Counted from the first letter of the stretch, positions 44,123-56,522 are shown. The stretch is DNA of 64,000 nucleotides from Parelaphostrongylus tenuis (GCA_019055375.1 JAHQIW010007210.1:1-64000), one strand, 5' to 3'. Notes: generated by a model from the letters alone, not told the origin. A program made the numbers and translations.

Positions 44123-44241
44123 AGGTCACGACACCTCAGATTCTCAAGCCATCTCCGATCCAAGTACTAATAAGGCGTAACGTTACTTAACTTCCGAAGT
44201 CGGACGTGGTGGCGTGCTTCCAATGTGGTATGGCAGTAAGC
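44123..44241 (-). pseudogene. 5S rRNA-like copy
   Basis: The complement retains CGTCCGACTTCGGAAGTTAA, TTAGTACTTGGATCGGAGAT and a GAGGTGTCGTGACC end. It is full length (about 119 nt) but with multiple substitutions, including a broken C-box. Its upstream flank (ATTCTGAGAAGAACGTTCCA) is conserved in the 55155 flank, so spacer DNA travelled with the gene. Confidence 0.75.
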
Positions 44242-44289
44242 AGCTTCGAAACGCTGTGCTCCGTTAAAATTCTGAGAAGAACGTTCCAG

Positions 44290-45020
44290 TCACCTTGAGT
44301 AAGAAAGACTGTCGGTGTTTAGTTGAAAGCAATATAAATGCCTTTCTGTTTGGCAGCACAAAATTGCGAGTCTATCCTTCTCAAAAGACACGAACTCTTT
44401 TTTTTGGATTGTTGGTAAAGATTCGAAAGATTAAATCTTTGTCTAGCACGGTACGTACTCTTTTTTTTTCGAGAAAAGCCATTTATAGCGCTTCGCCTAG
44501 AGGAAAATTTTTGTTTTTACACGCTCATATTTCGCGCAGTACAGAGATATTTCATCAGACTATTAGTAAACATTCGATCACGTAAGTTTTAGAGATTCCA
44601 ACGCTATGCTCTTTTTTTGAAAAGATCGTTTCTCTGTAGTGCAGCTGGGAAAGTAATATTCATTCGCATACGTCCACCATGTGTTTTTTGGATAACCTAC
44701 GAGGTGAGAGGGCGGCGGACCGAGGACGGATGCCGCAGTTTCAACAGGTGCGTCGATCGACGGCACCGATCCTTTTAACCTGAAAAGTGCTATTTTTGCC
44801 ATTCAATTAGGTTTGTTTCTCCGTTTCGAAAGAAACTATAGATAAAACGTATGACTCTGATACTAAAAGATTTTCCACTGCACGTTCATGTGCTTTTCGT
44901 GCTTTCCAGCGAAGTGATATTTGAATTGCACAGTCGATGTAGAATGGTTTTATTTCGGATTCTCCAATGTCATAAAAGGGTCTTTTAAAAAGCGGCCGCA
45001 TACTGCGCTAGTCAGAGATT
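44290..45020. repeat. Dispersed repeat, copy 1 of a pair
   Basis: Shared in order with 57200-57920: a CATTCGATCACGTAAG-type block, GACTGTTTCTCTG-type block, ATTCAATTAGG, AAGATTTTC-C-ACACGTTCATGTG, TTTTCGTGCTTTCCAGCGA, and a terminal GGGTCTTTTAAAAA. Identity is moderate. No coding sense is evident and the element type is unknown. Confidence 0.6.
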
Positions 45021-45149
45021 TCGGATGACTGCTAACACTCATATGGAATTTCTTGTCCACGCGAAAGGGATTTCCTCATTCTGTGCTACCAAATCGAAGA
45101 GAACCCTAAATTTTTGTCTTCTGAATTAAGTGAAGAAGATTAAGTCAGA

Positions 45150-45405
45150 GGGGGGCCATGTCCGAGTGGTTCTGATGGTCGTCGTGGCGCTGCTCGGGGA
45201 TTATCACCACCACCCAAATGTCAGTGAACAACGAGCACCCTATGGATACTCACAGCCAGGCTAACCGTAAGTTCACAAGGAATTGTGCTCAACCAGCATT
45301 CTACGACGTTCAAGAAGGTGAAAAAAAACGATGATTTGGATGATAAAACTACTGGGATTTGCACAGTGAAAGAACTACCAAGACGGATCCAAATAAACTA
45401 AATAA
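45150..45405 (+). mobile_element. SINE-2 family copy
   Basis: The head GGGGGCCATGTCCGAGTGGT has a tRNA-like A-box. It is followed by ACTCACAGCCAGGCTAACCG and ACCAGCATTCTACGACGTTC, and ends in a GATCCAAATAAACTAAATAA tail. Collinear with 27022-27285. Confidence 0.6.
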
Positions 45406-46019
45406 TCAATAATAAAGAAATATACGAAAACACAAAGTTCATTTATTGGGAGCGAAGATGCGCCTAATGGGCTCTGCACTAATAAATATTGGTGAAAAAC
45501 AATTAGAAGCAGAAACACAGGCAATGAGGAATGATGTACGAACATTTCAGTTGTACGTAGCAAAAGTGCATATAATGGGCTATACAATGTTTTATATCGC
45601 TACAGTATTCTAGAGGATTGACTACAAATCCACATTAACCAACAAAGTGCTTAATAGAACATGAGCGCAAAGCCATAATCGTTTGTGGTGGTGGATTGTA
45701 GGGAAAATAGCATGGCGAAATCATTTTACCTTTTGCATAGACTGGGTATTTCCCAGTTAAGTTGTAAAACGAAATTGACACCTTTTATAAAGGGATCGTT
45801 TGGACTTATAAAGCCCCACTGTTGAGCATTCCATTCCAAATGTTTCAATTCACACTTGCTATGTCGAGGTCGTGAAACTGCTTGTGTTTTATTCGAAATT
45901 AAAAGGGTTCTTTTCTGTTGTACGGGAACAAACGATGAAACGACTCCTTTCGCTGAACGCAAGATTGGGGAAATCTACCACCTATATTGTAAAATTCATC
46001 TTTATGGTCGCACTTTTTT

Positions 46020-46175
46020 CACTCTATTAATCCGCCTTCACAGTGTTTTTTTTTTCCATTGCACGGGTCCTAGGACTTATAGCATTCAGATTCGTTTATT
46101 TGTCTTCTTGAACGTCGTTGAATACTGGTTGAGCGAGTCTCCTTGCAATCTCGAGGATAGCCTAACGTGGCATTT
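46020..46175 (-). mobile_element. SINE-2 family copy, reverse
   Basis: The complement reads GAGATTGCAAGGAGACTCGC, CAACCAGTATTCAACGACGT, then GAAGACAAATAAACGAATCT and a GCACTGTG-type A-rich tail (AAAAAAAAAACACTGTGAAG). Same block order as the 27 kb copy. Confidence 0.6.
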
Positions 46176-46179
46176 CATA

Positions 46180-48540
46180 GGTAGCACATTCGATAGCACA
46201 AATCTCGAAAATTTCAATGCTATGCTTAATTTTGTATAAGAAATTCTTTATGCGTTAATAAAGCTAAAATGATATTAGGTTTCGCTCTAGGCGCGCATTT
46301 TCTGCTCCGGTATGTGGGTAGGTTTTTGCATTATGGCATCAATCCACCTCGCTTTCGGAACATTCGCAATAAACAGCACTAAGCCATGGCGCCTCAACCT
46401 TCTTCCAAATGTTTTTGCTTTCTATAAAATTTCTTATTCTTGAGCAATTTTAGTCTACCAAATATCGAAAAAGGCAGTCAAGCTCCTACAAAAACATGGC
46501 GTGCTACAAACTGAATTTCGTTGTAAGCCAAGGCGTAGAATGGTTTAGATGTTGTGACAGGGTCATTACTAGAGTTGGAAATGGATTCGAGAACACTCAT
46601 CTTTACTTTGCAACTGTGTTCGCTTCTTCAAGAAGTGCACGCTAAGTCGAAACCCAATATTCTTCTAGGTGTGACAACTCACTAAAGAGTCCTTTTTGTA
46701 AACCAGGTATACTATTGAAGTTGTTGAGAGTTGTACTATTGAATGAGTATTGAAGGTCTGAAAGAAAAGTTTTGTCCAGCGAAAAATGCTTGGTTATAAA
46801 ATTACACTTTATTTTCAATGTTAGAGTGCAATGTAAAGGTCATAAAATCTCGAGAGCTAAGCTATCGAGTTATTAATGAAGTGTCAGAAAGCAGTATGAA
46901 ATAGATATTCGAAAAGGGCTGAAAATGAATGCGGATAGGGGAAAAGCACAGCATTTTAGCTGCATTTAGGCATACGTTGGATCTTGATAACGCGGATATG
47001 AAGAAGGTGCTCCGCAGGAGACCAAAATATTTATGGCACATAAGCCTCTCAAAAAAGCTTAGGAGCGATCAGCGGACTACCTAAGAAGGATTGGATTTGC
47101 TGTGTAGCTAAGACCTTAGTTGGTATCTGAATGCATTGGATATGCGCACGTCATCACCAGGACACCTGAAAAATGTCATGTTTCACATGCCACCGTCAGC
47201 GTTGAACATGGGCACAATTTCTAACGCGATGTGCAGTTCATAGTTCCGAGAGAAATTATTTTCCATATCCAAGCAAATACAGATTTAAAACTGAAGTACG
47301 GGTAACTTAGTCATGTATGGTCTATAATCAAGAGGATTGCTGAAGTGGATATGTTCAAGCGTCGTCTAGTTCGACCATGGAGGTTAGAACAAAGACCCTT
47401 AGGTTGTCAGATCGCTGCTACGAAGCTTTTTGATATTGGAGAATTTAGTATCACGACTATTCGACATTTTGATCTCTGTAGCCGTCTTGCAACATGTATC
47501 TTATTCTTGGTTCTATGTGATGTTTGAATATCTGTTTTCAATCCCAAAATTGTGATGAGAACAGTAAAAATTTCATCTGAAAGGACAAAACATCAGGTTT
47601 TCACATGGGTAAATCACCGTAATTATTTTTCTGGCCGAATGTTCAAGATTTTTTGTTTCATTCAGTTGTAACAAAGAGTGAATACTGATCGAAAAATCAA
47701 AATTCGCTTCATCATTATGAAGCAATTTTATTCCTGATATTATCCATCACCACTTCTTTGTGGGAATATTACAAGGAAGTACTTTGCGATGAAATTGTAC
47801 TACATATTTATACTTAGCGTGTTGGAGGTCACTTGACTACCGTGGTGATATTAAAAGTTCCTCTGACATAACGGTTTATCTTGCTTTCCCATTAGATATA
47901 TCCTTGATCAATGTACTCTCTCTCATACCTGCGCGAGGTATACAAATGATGAGCAAATACAAAAATCTTCTAACATGTCTATTTTCCAGTAAAATCCACC
48001 AATCGTTTCTTCAATTTATCCGTTTGGAGTGCCCAAATCAGACCACCATCGTAAAGAAGATAGCCGATAACAAACTAAAATTTGAATATTTCGATGGTGC
48101 AAGCACTGCTTGATATACAAATGTCCATAACAATGCTAACTTAAAATTCTCACGATTTAGTCATATCATATCCAGCTCTATGGAAATGCCCTAATTACTG
48201 AGGCATTGCGCTTTATCGTCAATTATTAACACAGACATTTGTCACTTTTTCGGCAAAAAAAAAAAATTGAGTGGACAAAATGGGAGTTAACATCTTTTTG
48301 AAATGTCAAATTTTGTAAAGAAAACTCAAAATCACAGTGATATTTTTGTAATTCTACTACATGGCCAGACATCCTATATTGTGCAGATCCTAATGCACCT
48401 GAATTCGATTTGTTTCTCCCATTCACAATTCATGAAGGCTGTCGTACTTGCACAGGGTTCAGCTGCTACTTTAGGATCATCGTATGCTCTACCATTATCA
48501 CCGAATACGGGTTTGGTCAGATGCCCTTGATGCTGTGAGA
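46180..48540. other. Unassigned interval
   Basis: Starts with a CATTCGATAGC block shared with 56262 and 24586 (a short repeat). Otherwise no gene, RNA or element is recognised. Frames at 47345-47527 and 47904-48113 are short and unsupported. Confidence 0.4.
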
Positions 48541-48544
48541 TAAA

Positions 48545-48840
48545 TAGAAGACAAATGGCGAAGTTCTCGACGTTGATCAATCCCTGATGAATGCGTCATT
48601 CATTTGGTACCATGAAGCTTATTTAGGGATAACCGAATGCTATCTGGCCTATACAGTGACTCGCTATGGGCTACCGACCCATCATATCATGGGGCTTTTC
48701 TTCCACACTAATCTGGTATCGATACAAGTTTATCGGAGAGGTGGAGAGCTTAGTATACCTGATCCATGCGTTGGAATCAGCGACCACGTTTCTGTCGTGG
48801 GGTAAATCTGATCAGTGCATTGCAGGCATAGCTCCATTCT
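48545..48840 (-). mobile_element. SINE-1 copy, decayed
   Basis: The left end CGTTGATCAATCCCTGATGA, then ATCTGGCCTATACAGTGACT and GGAGAGGTGGAGAGCTTAGT, follow the reverse order of the 56523 copy. The tRNA head is nearly lost. Confidence 0.55.
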
Positions 48841-48929
48841 GAGACAGTTGGGCTAAAGTGCTATGACGTGGATTATTTACTTGGATACCTGAACGGCCCG
48901 TTTTCACGTTTTGTGTGGATCTTGGCACA

Positions 48930-49755
48930 TTTTCTATTTTTTTCTTCTTACGATTGTAATCCATGGTGACGGTTTAATTAGAGCATGGCGGCTCGCGCAA
49001 GATTCATAATGTGATCTGTAAAATATCGGCAGGCTCAGATACATCTGAATGATTTTCTTAGCGAACATGTTCGCCCAACGTATAGGTGGCCGTACTTGGG
49101 GACAGGTGTATTCTCGTGGAGTCCACTCCACAGTTCGTTTCGTCGATCTAACTTTTGATTTTCTTACTATATAATCAACCTATATGTGTTTCGACATTGA
49201 TGCATGTTCCTCCGGATCACGAAGATGTGAAAGATTTCGCAGATCTGAATTGCGCAAGCAGGCTAGGTGTTGTGAGTGTTGGCTGATTTTTGGACAACAT
49301 CCTCCAAGCGCTCTGTGAGTTGTTTGTAGTAGTTTTGTCGTGGTAGGATCAGTCCACGTCTCTGCTGCATAGCAGAACACTGGAAGGACTATTCAAATCT
49401 AAAAGCTCAGCATTGGATTTTGGATCCGTTACTTGGTCAGTGGTTCCTTTGAGAGGCCCGAATGCGGCCCACGCTACTCTTCTCCTTCATGTTATTCTCC
49501 ATATTTGGTGAACGATCAAGGTACACGTAAGAAGAGGTCCTCTCAATCGGAGAACCATGTAGTTCGATATTTTCATCATGACAACTTTGTTTTTCCATGA
49601 AGTGGGTCTTCATGCAATTTACATGCAGTCCGATCTTTTTAGTGGTTTGTTGAGTTCCTCAAACATCATCTCTGCTTCACTAGTGCTTCTTGAGAATATG
49701 ACGTAGAGGTTCAACTTGTAGCTGGCCACCGTATTGAGTATGCTGGTTAGTTTCA
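48930..49755 (-). mobile_element. RTE-type retrotransposon 3' end, second subfamily
   Basis: Reading down the - strand: MFEELNKPLKRSDCM and HFMEKQSCHDENIELHGSPI (49560-49660), SSYVYLDRSPNMENNMKEK (49480-49540), CYAAETWTDPTTTKLLQTTH (49310-49375), LRNSDLRNLSHLRDPEEHAS, then EWTPREYTCPQVRPPIRWAN (49060-49130). This is the RT thumb and C-terminal region of RTE polyproteins. Substitutions such as AAETWTD set it apart from the 14.7 and 61 kb family. Frameshifted and dead. Confidence 0.75.
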
Positions 49756-49756
49756 G

Positions 49757-52700
49757 GTTAACACCTGCAGGATGACTGGACAAAGAGTCACTTTCACAGC
49801 AGTTCATTCGCTATGCATACCGCGTCGAAACCGTCGGAATCCGATCACATCTCCTTGCTCTCTTACGTGAACTTCTGCCAGACACTACAGGCTGGTGCAT
49901 AGGCCAATCCGAGTCAAACTCAACACAACAAGCTGATCGAAGCCCAACGAATTAGGCAACAAAACCTCATAGTGACAAATTCACCAGCAAGTACGCCATT
50001 TTCCGGATAATTCAAATCCAAAAAAATGTCGAATGCTCTCTCCTCACGTTTGAGTGCACTGACAAAAGCCGTCAACCGCCTTAAATCTTCATTCATCACC
50101 TCTGGCAAAGAGTAAACACTCCAATAGACAGCCCTCTGACGAATCTCGACGAGCGCAATATATTGCCGCACGAAAAGAAGCCATAAAACAAGCGATATCG
50201 GGCATTACAAAAATCGAGACAGTGTCCAGACAACACTAGACAGCCCCACTGGTGCGAGCTGCATACTTTAATATCGGAGAACAAAAGCAAAGCATAAAAG
50301 TAAAGATGGAAGAGCTCGAATCTTGACAAAGCAGAAGACTCTCTTTTCAAGCTTTTTAGCCTAGAAAGTAAGGTGGAAAGCACCAGCAAAAAACGATGAC
50401 TCACACATTGCCCCATCAGTTACAAGTTTGCCACCCATCCCTATCACGAACTTTACTGGAGATATATGGGATTGGTAAACATTTTGTGCAGATGAACGAT
50501 CATTTCGAATTGAACTGCTTATCGAATTCCTTCTATGGAAAAGCCATAACGTTCGCAAAACAATATGGGATTTCGCGACAATAATATTCAATGGTGATAA
50601 ATCGTCTTAAGGCCAACTATGGCAACAAGCAGGCCCTCAAGAATCAATCACGGATCGGCTACACAGAGCACGAGCAGGTAGCGACCGATCCAAAGATAAA
50701 GAGATATTGTTTGAAAATCTTTACTTGATTGTAATCCAATCATTTCATAAAGGAGAGCAGGTCAATATTATGATAATACGACAACAACTTCTAAAGAAGT
50801 TGAGTAACAAAGTTCACTAGAAAGCTCCGAGACAGCAGTGTGAGGCCAACGAGATACGCAGAACAGAGGACTTCCTCAAAGGATTCCAGGAATGCATAAC
50901 CCAAGAGCTGACACTTCAAAGCCAATGGGGCAAACCGGTTCTTTCTGATCAGCAAGGGAAAAACGAAAATCGATCTCATTCGTTGAAGAGGAACTTTTCA
51001 GAGGAGTATTAGTAACCAATCGAAAGCTCGGATCTGAAGCTACAGTCCCACGTCGCCAGCTTCAAAAAAAATTTTTTTTGACGTTGTTATAGGAGATTTC
51101 TTGGTTTCAGACACGCATATTTTTCAGCCGACATAGCTCTTTCTTTCGATTATTTCTAATCAGTCGATAGCATAATCAAATTTGATTGAACGCTGTGCTT
51201 TGATCCTCAAAGACCGTTTCTTCGAAACGCAGCAGGTGAAATAAGCTGCAACGTAGCTGACAATGAGTCGAGTTCCCACGCGGGAGCAATGAGTTCACAT
51301 GTTTCGAGCCTATGAACGCAAAGAGAAGTATCGTGTCAGCAGTCATGAAGCCGATACACACACCGCCACGTGAACTGGCTTCAGATCGTCCTTTCTCACA
51401 CATCGAAATAAGCTTATTTTACATGCTGGGTTGAAAAGAAACGGTCTTTTCAGGCATCTACTATCGACCGCTCATTTATAGACCCGCTCACAACGAAATA
51501 ATCTGATAAGGATATGGCTTGTTTTGAGCCGATAGGTCTAGTGCCATGATAGGCGACCTATTTCGTCCTATTGGTACTCATCACTAGCACCCTCCCTCGG
51601 TTCCGTCGATCCCTTGAGGCTAAATAATCCTCTAAAGGAATCGACGCCGAATAAAAAATATTCACCCAAGTCGGATCATGGTAGAACCTGACGTTGTGTT
51701 GACAGGCAGTCGAGCTTGCGGCTTTTATAATGAGTCATATCCTCTGCTATCGACCGCTCTTTACAGACCCGCTCAAAGTTCAAGGTCTTTCCAGGATATA
51801 AACACGCATTTGCATCAAGAAGCACACGGTGTCTTATGTTATTGATAATCTGAGAAAGAATCTGTTCGCGAGAAATTGCGTAGTTCTGTATGGAGATCAC
51901 AGGTGTTATACAAGGTTGTTTTGAAAAAGCGGCGACGTAGGGCTATAGCCCAAGTTCTCAGCTTTCGAATGCTTCGAGACTGTCTATCGATCTCCAGCGA
52001 ATGAGGTCGGTTTTTCTTTTGTCTCCTCCTATTCAGAAAGAACCGGCAAACCCGTTATACCAACAAATAACCGTGACATTACGTCTCATATGTAGCATAA
52101 TCACTTGCCAGGAATGTACGGAATGCATAACAGCAATTAAAGGACACTCACAAATAAACCTATTCATGGTTTTACTGCAACAAAGTCGGTCACATACCAA
52201 GCAATTATACTACGATAAAAACTTAAAAAAAAGAGAAAGATATATTAGTGCTCACAATTTATGTCTCAATCGTGACTCCTCAACACTTAGATCGACCACG
52301 TGCAGAGCTGAGCAATGCTATATTTGCAACGAACGAGGCCATCATACATCTTTCTGAGGGGAGCGGTGTCCATCACTCGAAGTCAAGGCTTATAAAGAGG
52401 AGAAGACGCAAAATCGTCAAGTGAAAACACGGTAGCGCAGGTAAGCAATGTGCAATCGCAGCAGGAGCAAACTGTGGGCAGTTTCGTGTTACAGAATATC
52501 TGTGTAGCAACACATGAAGACCAGGGCAATAGAGAAGAAAAGCCAGCCTGCTTCACTGTAGTAAGGATGAGGAGTTAGTGGAGGACGATTTTCCAAAATG
52601 TCACCGTCAATACAGGAGTTTTGCGATTAAGAACCGGAAGAAGACGAAGAAACTCAAGACAGCGACGAAGGAAGCCTGGATAAAAGCGAAGTCAAAGTTT

Positions 52701-54180
52701 ATATTTTTGAGACAGAAAAAAAGACGATTTATCTCAATACATAGGTGATGAATAATCTCAAGAGAACTACCTTCCAAAGTATGATGCACCGTTAATTTAG
52801 AATTTTGCTCAGAGGAACGACAACAAGGCAAAGGTTGTCGAGACAGTCCCGAAGAAAACTGACACACAACAGGAGAACAATGAATATAACTTCCTTCATG
52901 GATACTAAGCACCAGACAACAGCCGGACAGCGACGTCTAATACAAGCAAATCCTCAGGCAATGGACCACACGGGCACTTCCATCGTACATCAGGAACACG
53001 ATAACCATTCCTTCTGTAAAAAGGAACGACGCAATCGATGACAGAAGCGAGTCCCAACCCGACAAAAAATTTAGTGAACAAGGCAATTTCATAGTGAATT
53101 CGTTGCATCAATCGATCAAGGAAAGCACTTAAGAGTAACATTGGAAACTAAAACTCAGCAAAAACAACCGCTCTCCTCAGTCGCAGAACGACTTCAGAGT
53201 TAACTACATCAGGCACATCGCACTAAGCAATCAATCCTCCAACCCACGTGAGCAAGCAGTCACAAGACTAGAAGCAACCAAGACAGGACAGCACGAAAGC
53301 GAAATCTCATGGAATGAACGTCGCAAAGCATCGATGTCCTTTGAACGAGACAAGGATCCTGCGCGCTTTTTTGCGGATCGGTAATACAGCAGTATTCCTA
53401 GCTATCCACTATTTTCCTTTCCAGTCATGCCTAATACTATTGCCAATAATTAAAAGCTTAATATTCTACTTGTAGATTATCAGCATAATCAAGCACTTAG
53501 TCATATCAGCAGTTAGTGCCTTCGGCTGGCGGATGGCTGATTTTTAGCCTTGCAGATGGCCTCCGATTTGTATTTGTTATCTACTGACAGGCTGACACCT
53601 GCAGGATTGGGCGAAAAGTCACTCCCACGCCAGTTCGTTTACCACAGATGTCACGTAGAAGTCGCCAGCATCCGATCACATTGCTTCGTTCTCCTACTTG
53701 ATCTTTTCACTCACCTCTGCCTAAATTATTATAAACCAAATTAGACTAAATCCTCACAATCCGTCGCTATCAGCATAGTAAAGTCACCATCCTGAATTCC
53801 TGCTCTTTCAGTAGGTAATCTACGTAGGTCGTTTTCGTCGTACCAATAGAATTCTTCGGCACTATGCTAGAGAAACTCACTCCTCTGCATTTGTACAATG
53901 TGTAAATTACTCTGCCTTACCTTAGGTCATCTCCTGCTCATCATGTTTCACATATATAACTGAGAAGCTCGCTCCTCATCTCAGTCTACATATTCAATTC
54001 AAATCTTGTTCCTCAGCGCTCATGTAAGTGTTCAACTCTATAATTTCCACTTTTAATTGCGTATTATTCGTCTAACTTATAGGTACATCCATTATATTGT
54101 TATTTTTACTTCATCTTGCCGCTTATAAAGGCTCAATTAACTACGTTTAAGGTTCCTTGCTCTGTGGTGAGAATAAAAAG
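49757..54180 (+). mobile_element. BEL/Pao-like LTR retrotransposon relic (gag region and terminal repeats)
   Basis: The ACACCTGCAGGAT start and the following ~100 bp at 49757 recur at 53590, and weaker similarity continues for another 80 bp, so these are probably remnants of the two LTRs. Gag-like translation lies between: about 50430-50580 (FELNCLSNSFYGKAI with upstream EIYGIGKHFV), then YSMVINRLKANYGNKQAL near 50590, and a zinc knuckle CYICNERGHH near 52320. The knuckle's last Cys codon is now a stop. No convincing protease, RT or integrase was found. The right LTR carries AATAAAA near 54171. Confidence 0.6.
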
Positions 54181-54339
54181 CCCATGTAGCAAACAAAACA
54201 AGCAAGCATCCTTCAGCCAAAACTATACCTTTGAACAATCGTGTACCAGAACAGATACAAGTCGTCCCGAACGGGGTTAATCAACCAGCCAGGTGAAAAA
54301 TTGGCGTACTTGCGTGAATTAGATGAGCAAAAGGCCAAA

Positions 54340-54413
54340 AGCTTACGACACCTGCGCTTAACTTGCCAGATCGGGCAGGATGGCGTACTCTTAACGCCGT
54401 ATAGCCATGAGCG
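54340..54413 (-). pseudogene. 5S rRNA-like copy with internal deletion
   Basis: The complement keeps the 5' part (ATCCTGCCCGATCTGGCAAG) and the 3' end (CAGGTGTCGTAAGC) but lacks about 45 nt between, including the C-box. It keeps the TTTT run after the 3' end. Confidence 0.7.
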
Positions 54414-54587
54414 ATCCAAACGTTTCGCATTCGGTATACGTTCTAAAGGGAACGTTTTAGTGGCATTGACAACATAAGAAAGTATGCTTGTGATATGTCT
54501 GTTTTATTCGTTAAAAAAAGTCCTATTTGACTGACTCACTAGCCAAAAACTGACGTAGCTGAGAGCTTGGATGAGTAGAACGACAAG

Positions 54588-54705
54588 AACCTACGACACC
54601 TGGGGCTCCCACGCCGTCTCCGATCCAAGTACTAACCAGGACCAACGTCGCTATACTGCCAAATCGGACGGGATGGCGTGCTCTCAACGTGGCGTGGCCG
54701 TAAGC
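54588..54705 (-). pseudogene. 5S rRNA-like copy
   Basis: It is full length and collinear with 5S rRNA (complement CATCCCGTCCGATTTGGCAG, TTAGTACTTGGATCGGAGAC). Substitutions in the A-box region read CAGTATAGCGACG. No TTTT run follows. Confidence 0.75.
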
Positions 54706-54869
54706 AATGTTCTAACCCATTCATTTCGTTTAGGTGCTGCGAAGAAATTGTCATTGACACTATATCGTTTTTGAAATCGTGCCAATACTAGTTTGACAAG
54801 AAGCTGTTAGCACTAACTGTGAATCGTTGAAGTACAGCAGTTACGAGATTCTGATGAGCAAAACGTGAA

Positions 54870-54950
54870 AAGCCTATGACACTTGAGATTCGCAGAGTAT
54901 GCACAGATGAACGTAAAAATGTGACTGAACCTTAGCGAAGCCGTACTAAT
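54870..54950 (-). pseudogene. 5S rRNA-like remnant, heavily decayed
   Basis: Only the 3' end block (complement GAATCTCAAGTGTCATAGGC) and the conserved spacer GATGAGCAAAACGTGAAAAG are recognisable. It is called mainly because it sits in register between the 54588 and 55036 copies. Confidence 0.45.
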
Positions 54951-55035
54951 GCATGTTCTGACAAAAACCTGTCTCGAATAATTGTGAATCGTTGAATTGC
55001 AGCAGCAGCGAGAATTTGATGGGTAGAACGTCAAA

Positions 55036-55154
55036 AGCTCACGACACCTGGGATTCCCAAACCGTCTCCGATCCAAGTACTAACCAGGCCCAACGTTGCT
55101 TAACTTGCCAGATCGGACGGGATGGCGTGCTTCTAACGTGGTATAGGCGCAAGC
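55036..55154 (-). rRNA. 5S rRNA-like, near-intact copy (119 nt)
   Basis: The complement runs from GCTTGCG to CGTGAGC, whose ends pair to form helix I. Internal control blocks are intact: AAGTTAAGCAACGTTGGGCC (A-box) and TACTTGGATCGGAGACGG (C-box). Length equals the nematode 5S norm, and four T residues follow at the 3' end as a Pol III stop. It differs from canonical 5S at several loop positions and is in a decayed cluster, so it may be a pseudogene. 5S rRNA is the small RNA of the large ribosomal subunit. Confidence 0.65.
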
Positions 55155-55299
55155 CAACCAGCTCATGACATTCGGTAGTTATTCTGAGAAGTAATGTTCC
55201 ATATCATTGAGCATAATGATTTATGCCTATGATGTATCTGTGTCATTCAGGAATCATTTTTATTTGACCGCCACTTACGGTGTTATGATGTTTCAATAT

Positions 55300-55416
55300 A
55301 CTCAATAATGTAGAGTGGTGTGCAAAAACATAGCACACGCTCCCGGAAAGAGTGAGATCTGGGTTCGAATCCCGGCTGACGCAAACGTTTTTGCACACCA
55401 TTTTACATTATTGGGT
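55300..55416 (+). mobile_element. tRNA-cloverleaf palindromic element, copy 4 (5' half of tRNA deleted)
   Basis: The termini ATGTAGAGTGGTGTGCAAAA and, reversed, ACGTTTTTGCACACCA match copy 3. The tRNA-like unit starts mid D-arm (TAGCACACGC) and is otherwise the best preserved: anticodon stem CGCTC/GAGTG fully paired around CCGGAAA, and T-stem CTGGG/CCCGG around TTCGAAT. The missing 5' acceptor strand and A-box abolish Pol III potential. Confidence 0.75.
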
Positions 55417-55699
55417 ATCTGTGTCATTTTTTTGAAAGGTTTCCACTTTAACTTGCCCGTTGGCCAGAAATTTGAAGTAGTTCGAACCCTTGAAAAGTGC
55501 AGCTTCAGAAACTGAAGACACCTAGGAGTGGGGAGTGGAGGGACTGAAAGTGCTCGCAGTAAATTTGATAGGAGTGATTGGAGCCCGGCGAAATGAAGAG
55601 CTTAGGGGAGAGGGGAGGGAGGTCGACCTGGAGAGGCCCTTGTGTCGCACTCAAAAGGATCTGCACCAATACCACTGCGCCACCGATCATGCAGCCTGA

Positions 55700-55885
55700 C
55701 GCCGGGAAAATCAATGGGGATCGAAGGGGTGAACTAGATATTGCTATCCTCTCTCTCTCGGACAACTGGGATACCATTTCGCCGATGCTGGTGGGGCGGA
55801 AGGCTTGATGAGCGCTGAACAGGAATCGAACCATCATCATTTGTGTCGGTGAGGTACATCCGAGCATTGCGCTTCACGTGCCCTT
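55700..55885 (-). mobile_element. SINE-1-related head
   Basis: The complement has GCGCAATGCTCGGATGTACC, a GGTTCGATTCCTGTTCAG B-box block, and the GCGCTCATCAAGCCTTCC body start. It is followed (left side) by a body diverged from the other copies. A CTTCACGTGC-type 10-mer is repeated three times just outside (55871-55900). Confidence 0.45.
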
Positions 55886-56522
55886 CACGTGCGCTTCACA
55901 TGCATAAATGAAGTGAGCCACATTTCTAACCGGCCTTCGACCTGTTCTTCCGTCGAACCCTTCGCTATGGACGAGTTTTTCTGATTAGCGATGGGTCAGA
56001 TGTTTAGCCGCAGAGCACTCTTTTCCCGTCGTTGTGATTGATTGTTTGTCAAGTCGATCACAAATCAATTCTGCCGTTGAGTCGTATTTCTCCACTTTTT
56101 TTCTTCTAAAATTCGGGTCACTTTCATGAATAAACACATTCTATCGCTATCACTTCTTCGTATCAATGTGAAATCGGCTGTTCTTTTCTGGTATCTGCGC
56201 GCATGTTCAACCCCTTGGAAAAAGCGCGTTTTCTGCTTTTTCTACAATTTTTTTCTAATCATTCGATAGCCCAAATCTCTCCAATTTCAATGCTACACTT
56301 CATTTCGCAGAAGTTTCATTTTAGTGCTTTGTGGCAATAATAGAAAGTATTATGTTCCACACTCAGCGTGTTCATCGCGCGTAAGTCTTTTATTCATATG
56401 TAAATTTTCTTCACCGCTTTGTAGGATATGCTATGCTTTTTGTGATTTTCCTTGTAGAAGAGATTTTGTTCCATCGTTCTATGGGCTTGGAACTTTTCAT
56501 TTCCGGCTCATATTACCAAATA

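Noticed and set aside
55505..55867. 120-codon - frame
   Set aside because: Lies in a SINE-1-related and GC-rich segment; the peptide includes translated SINE head.
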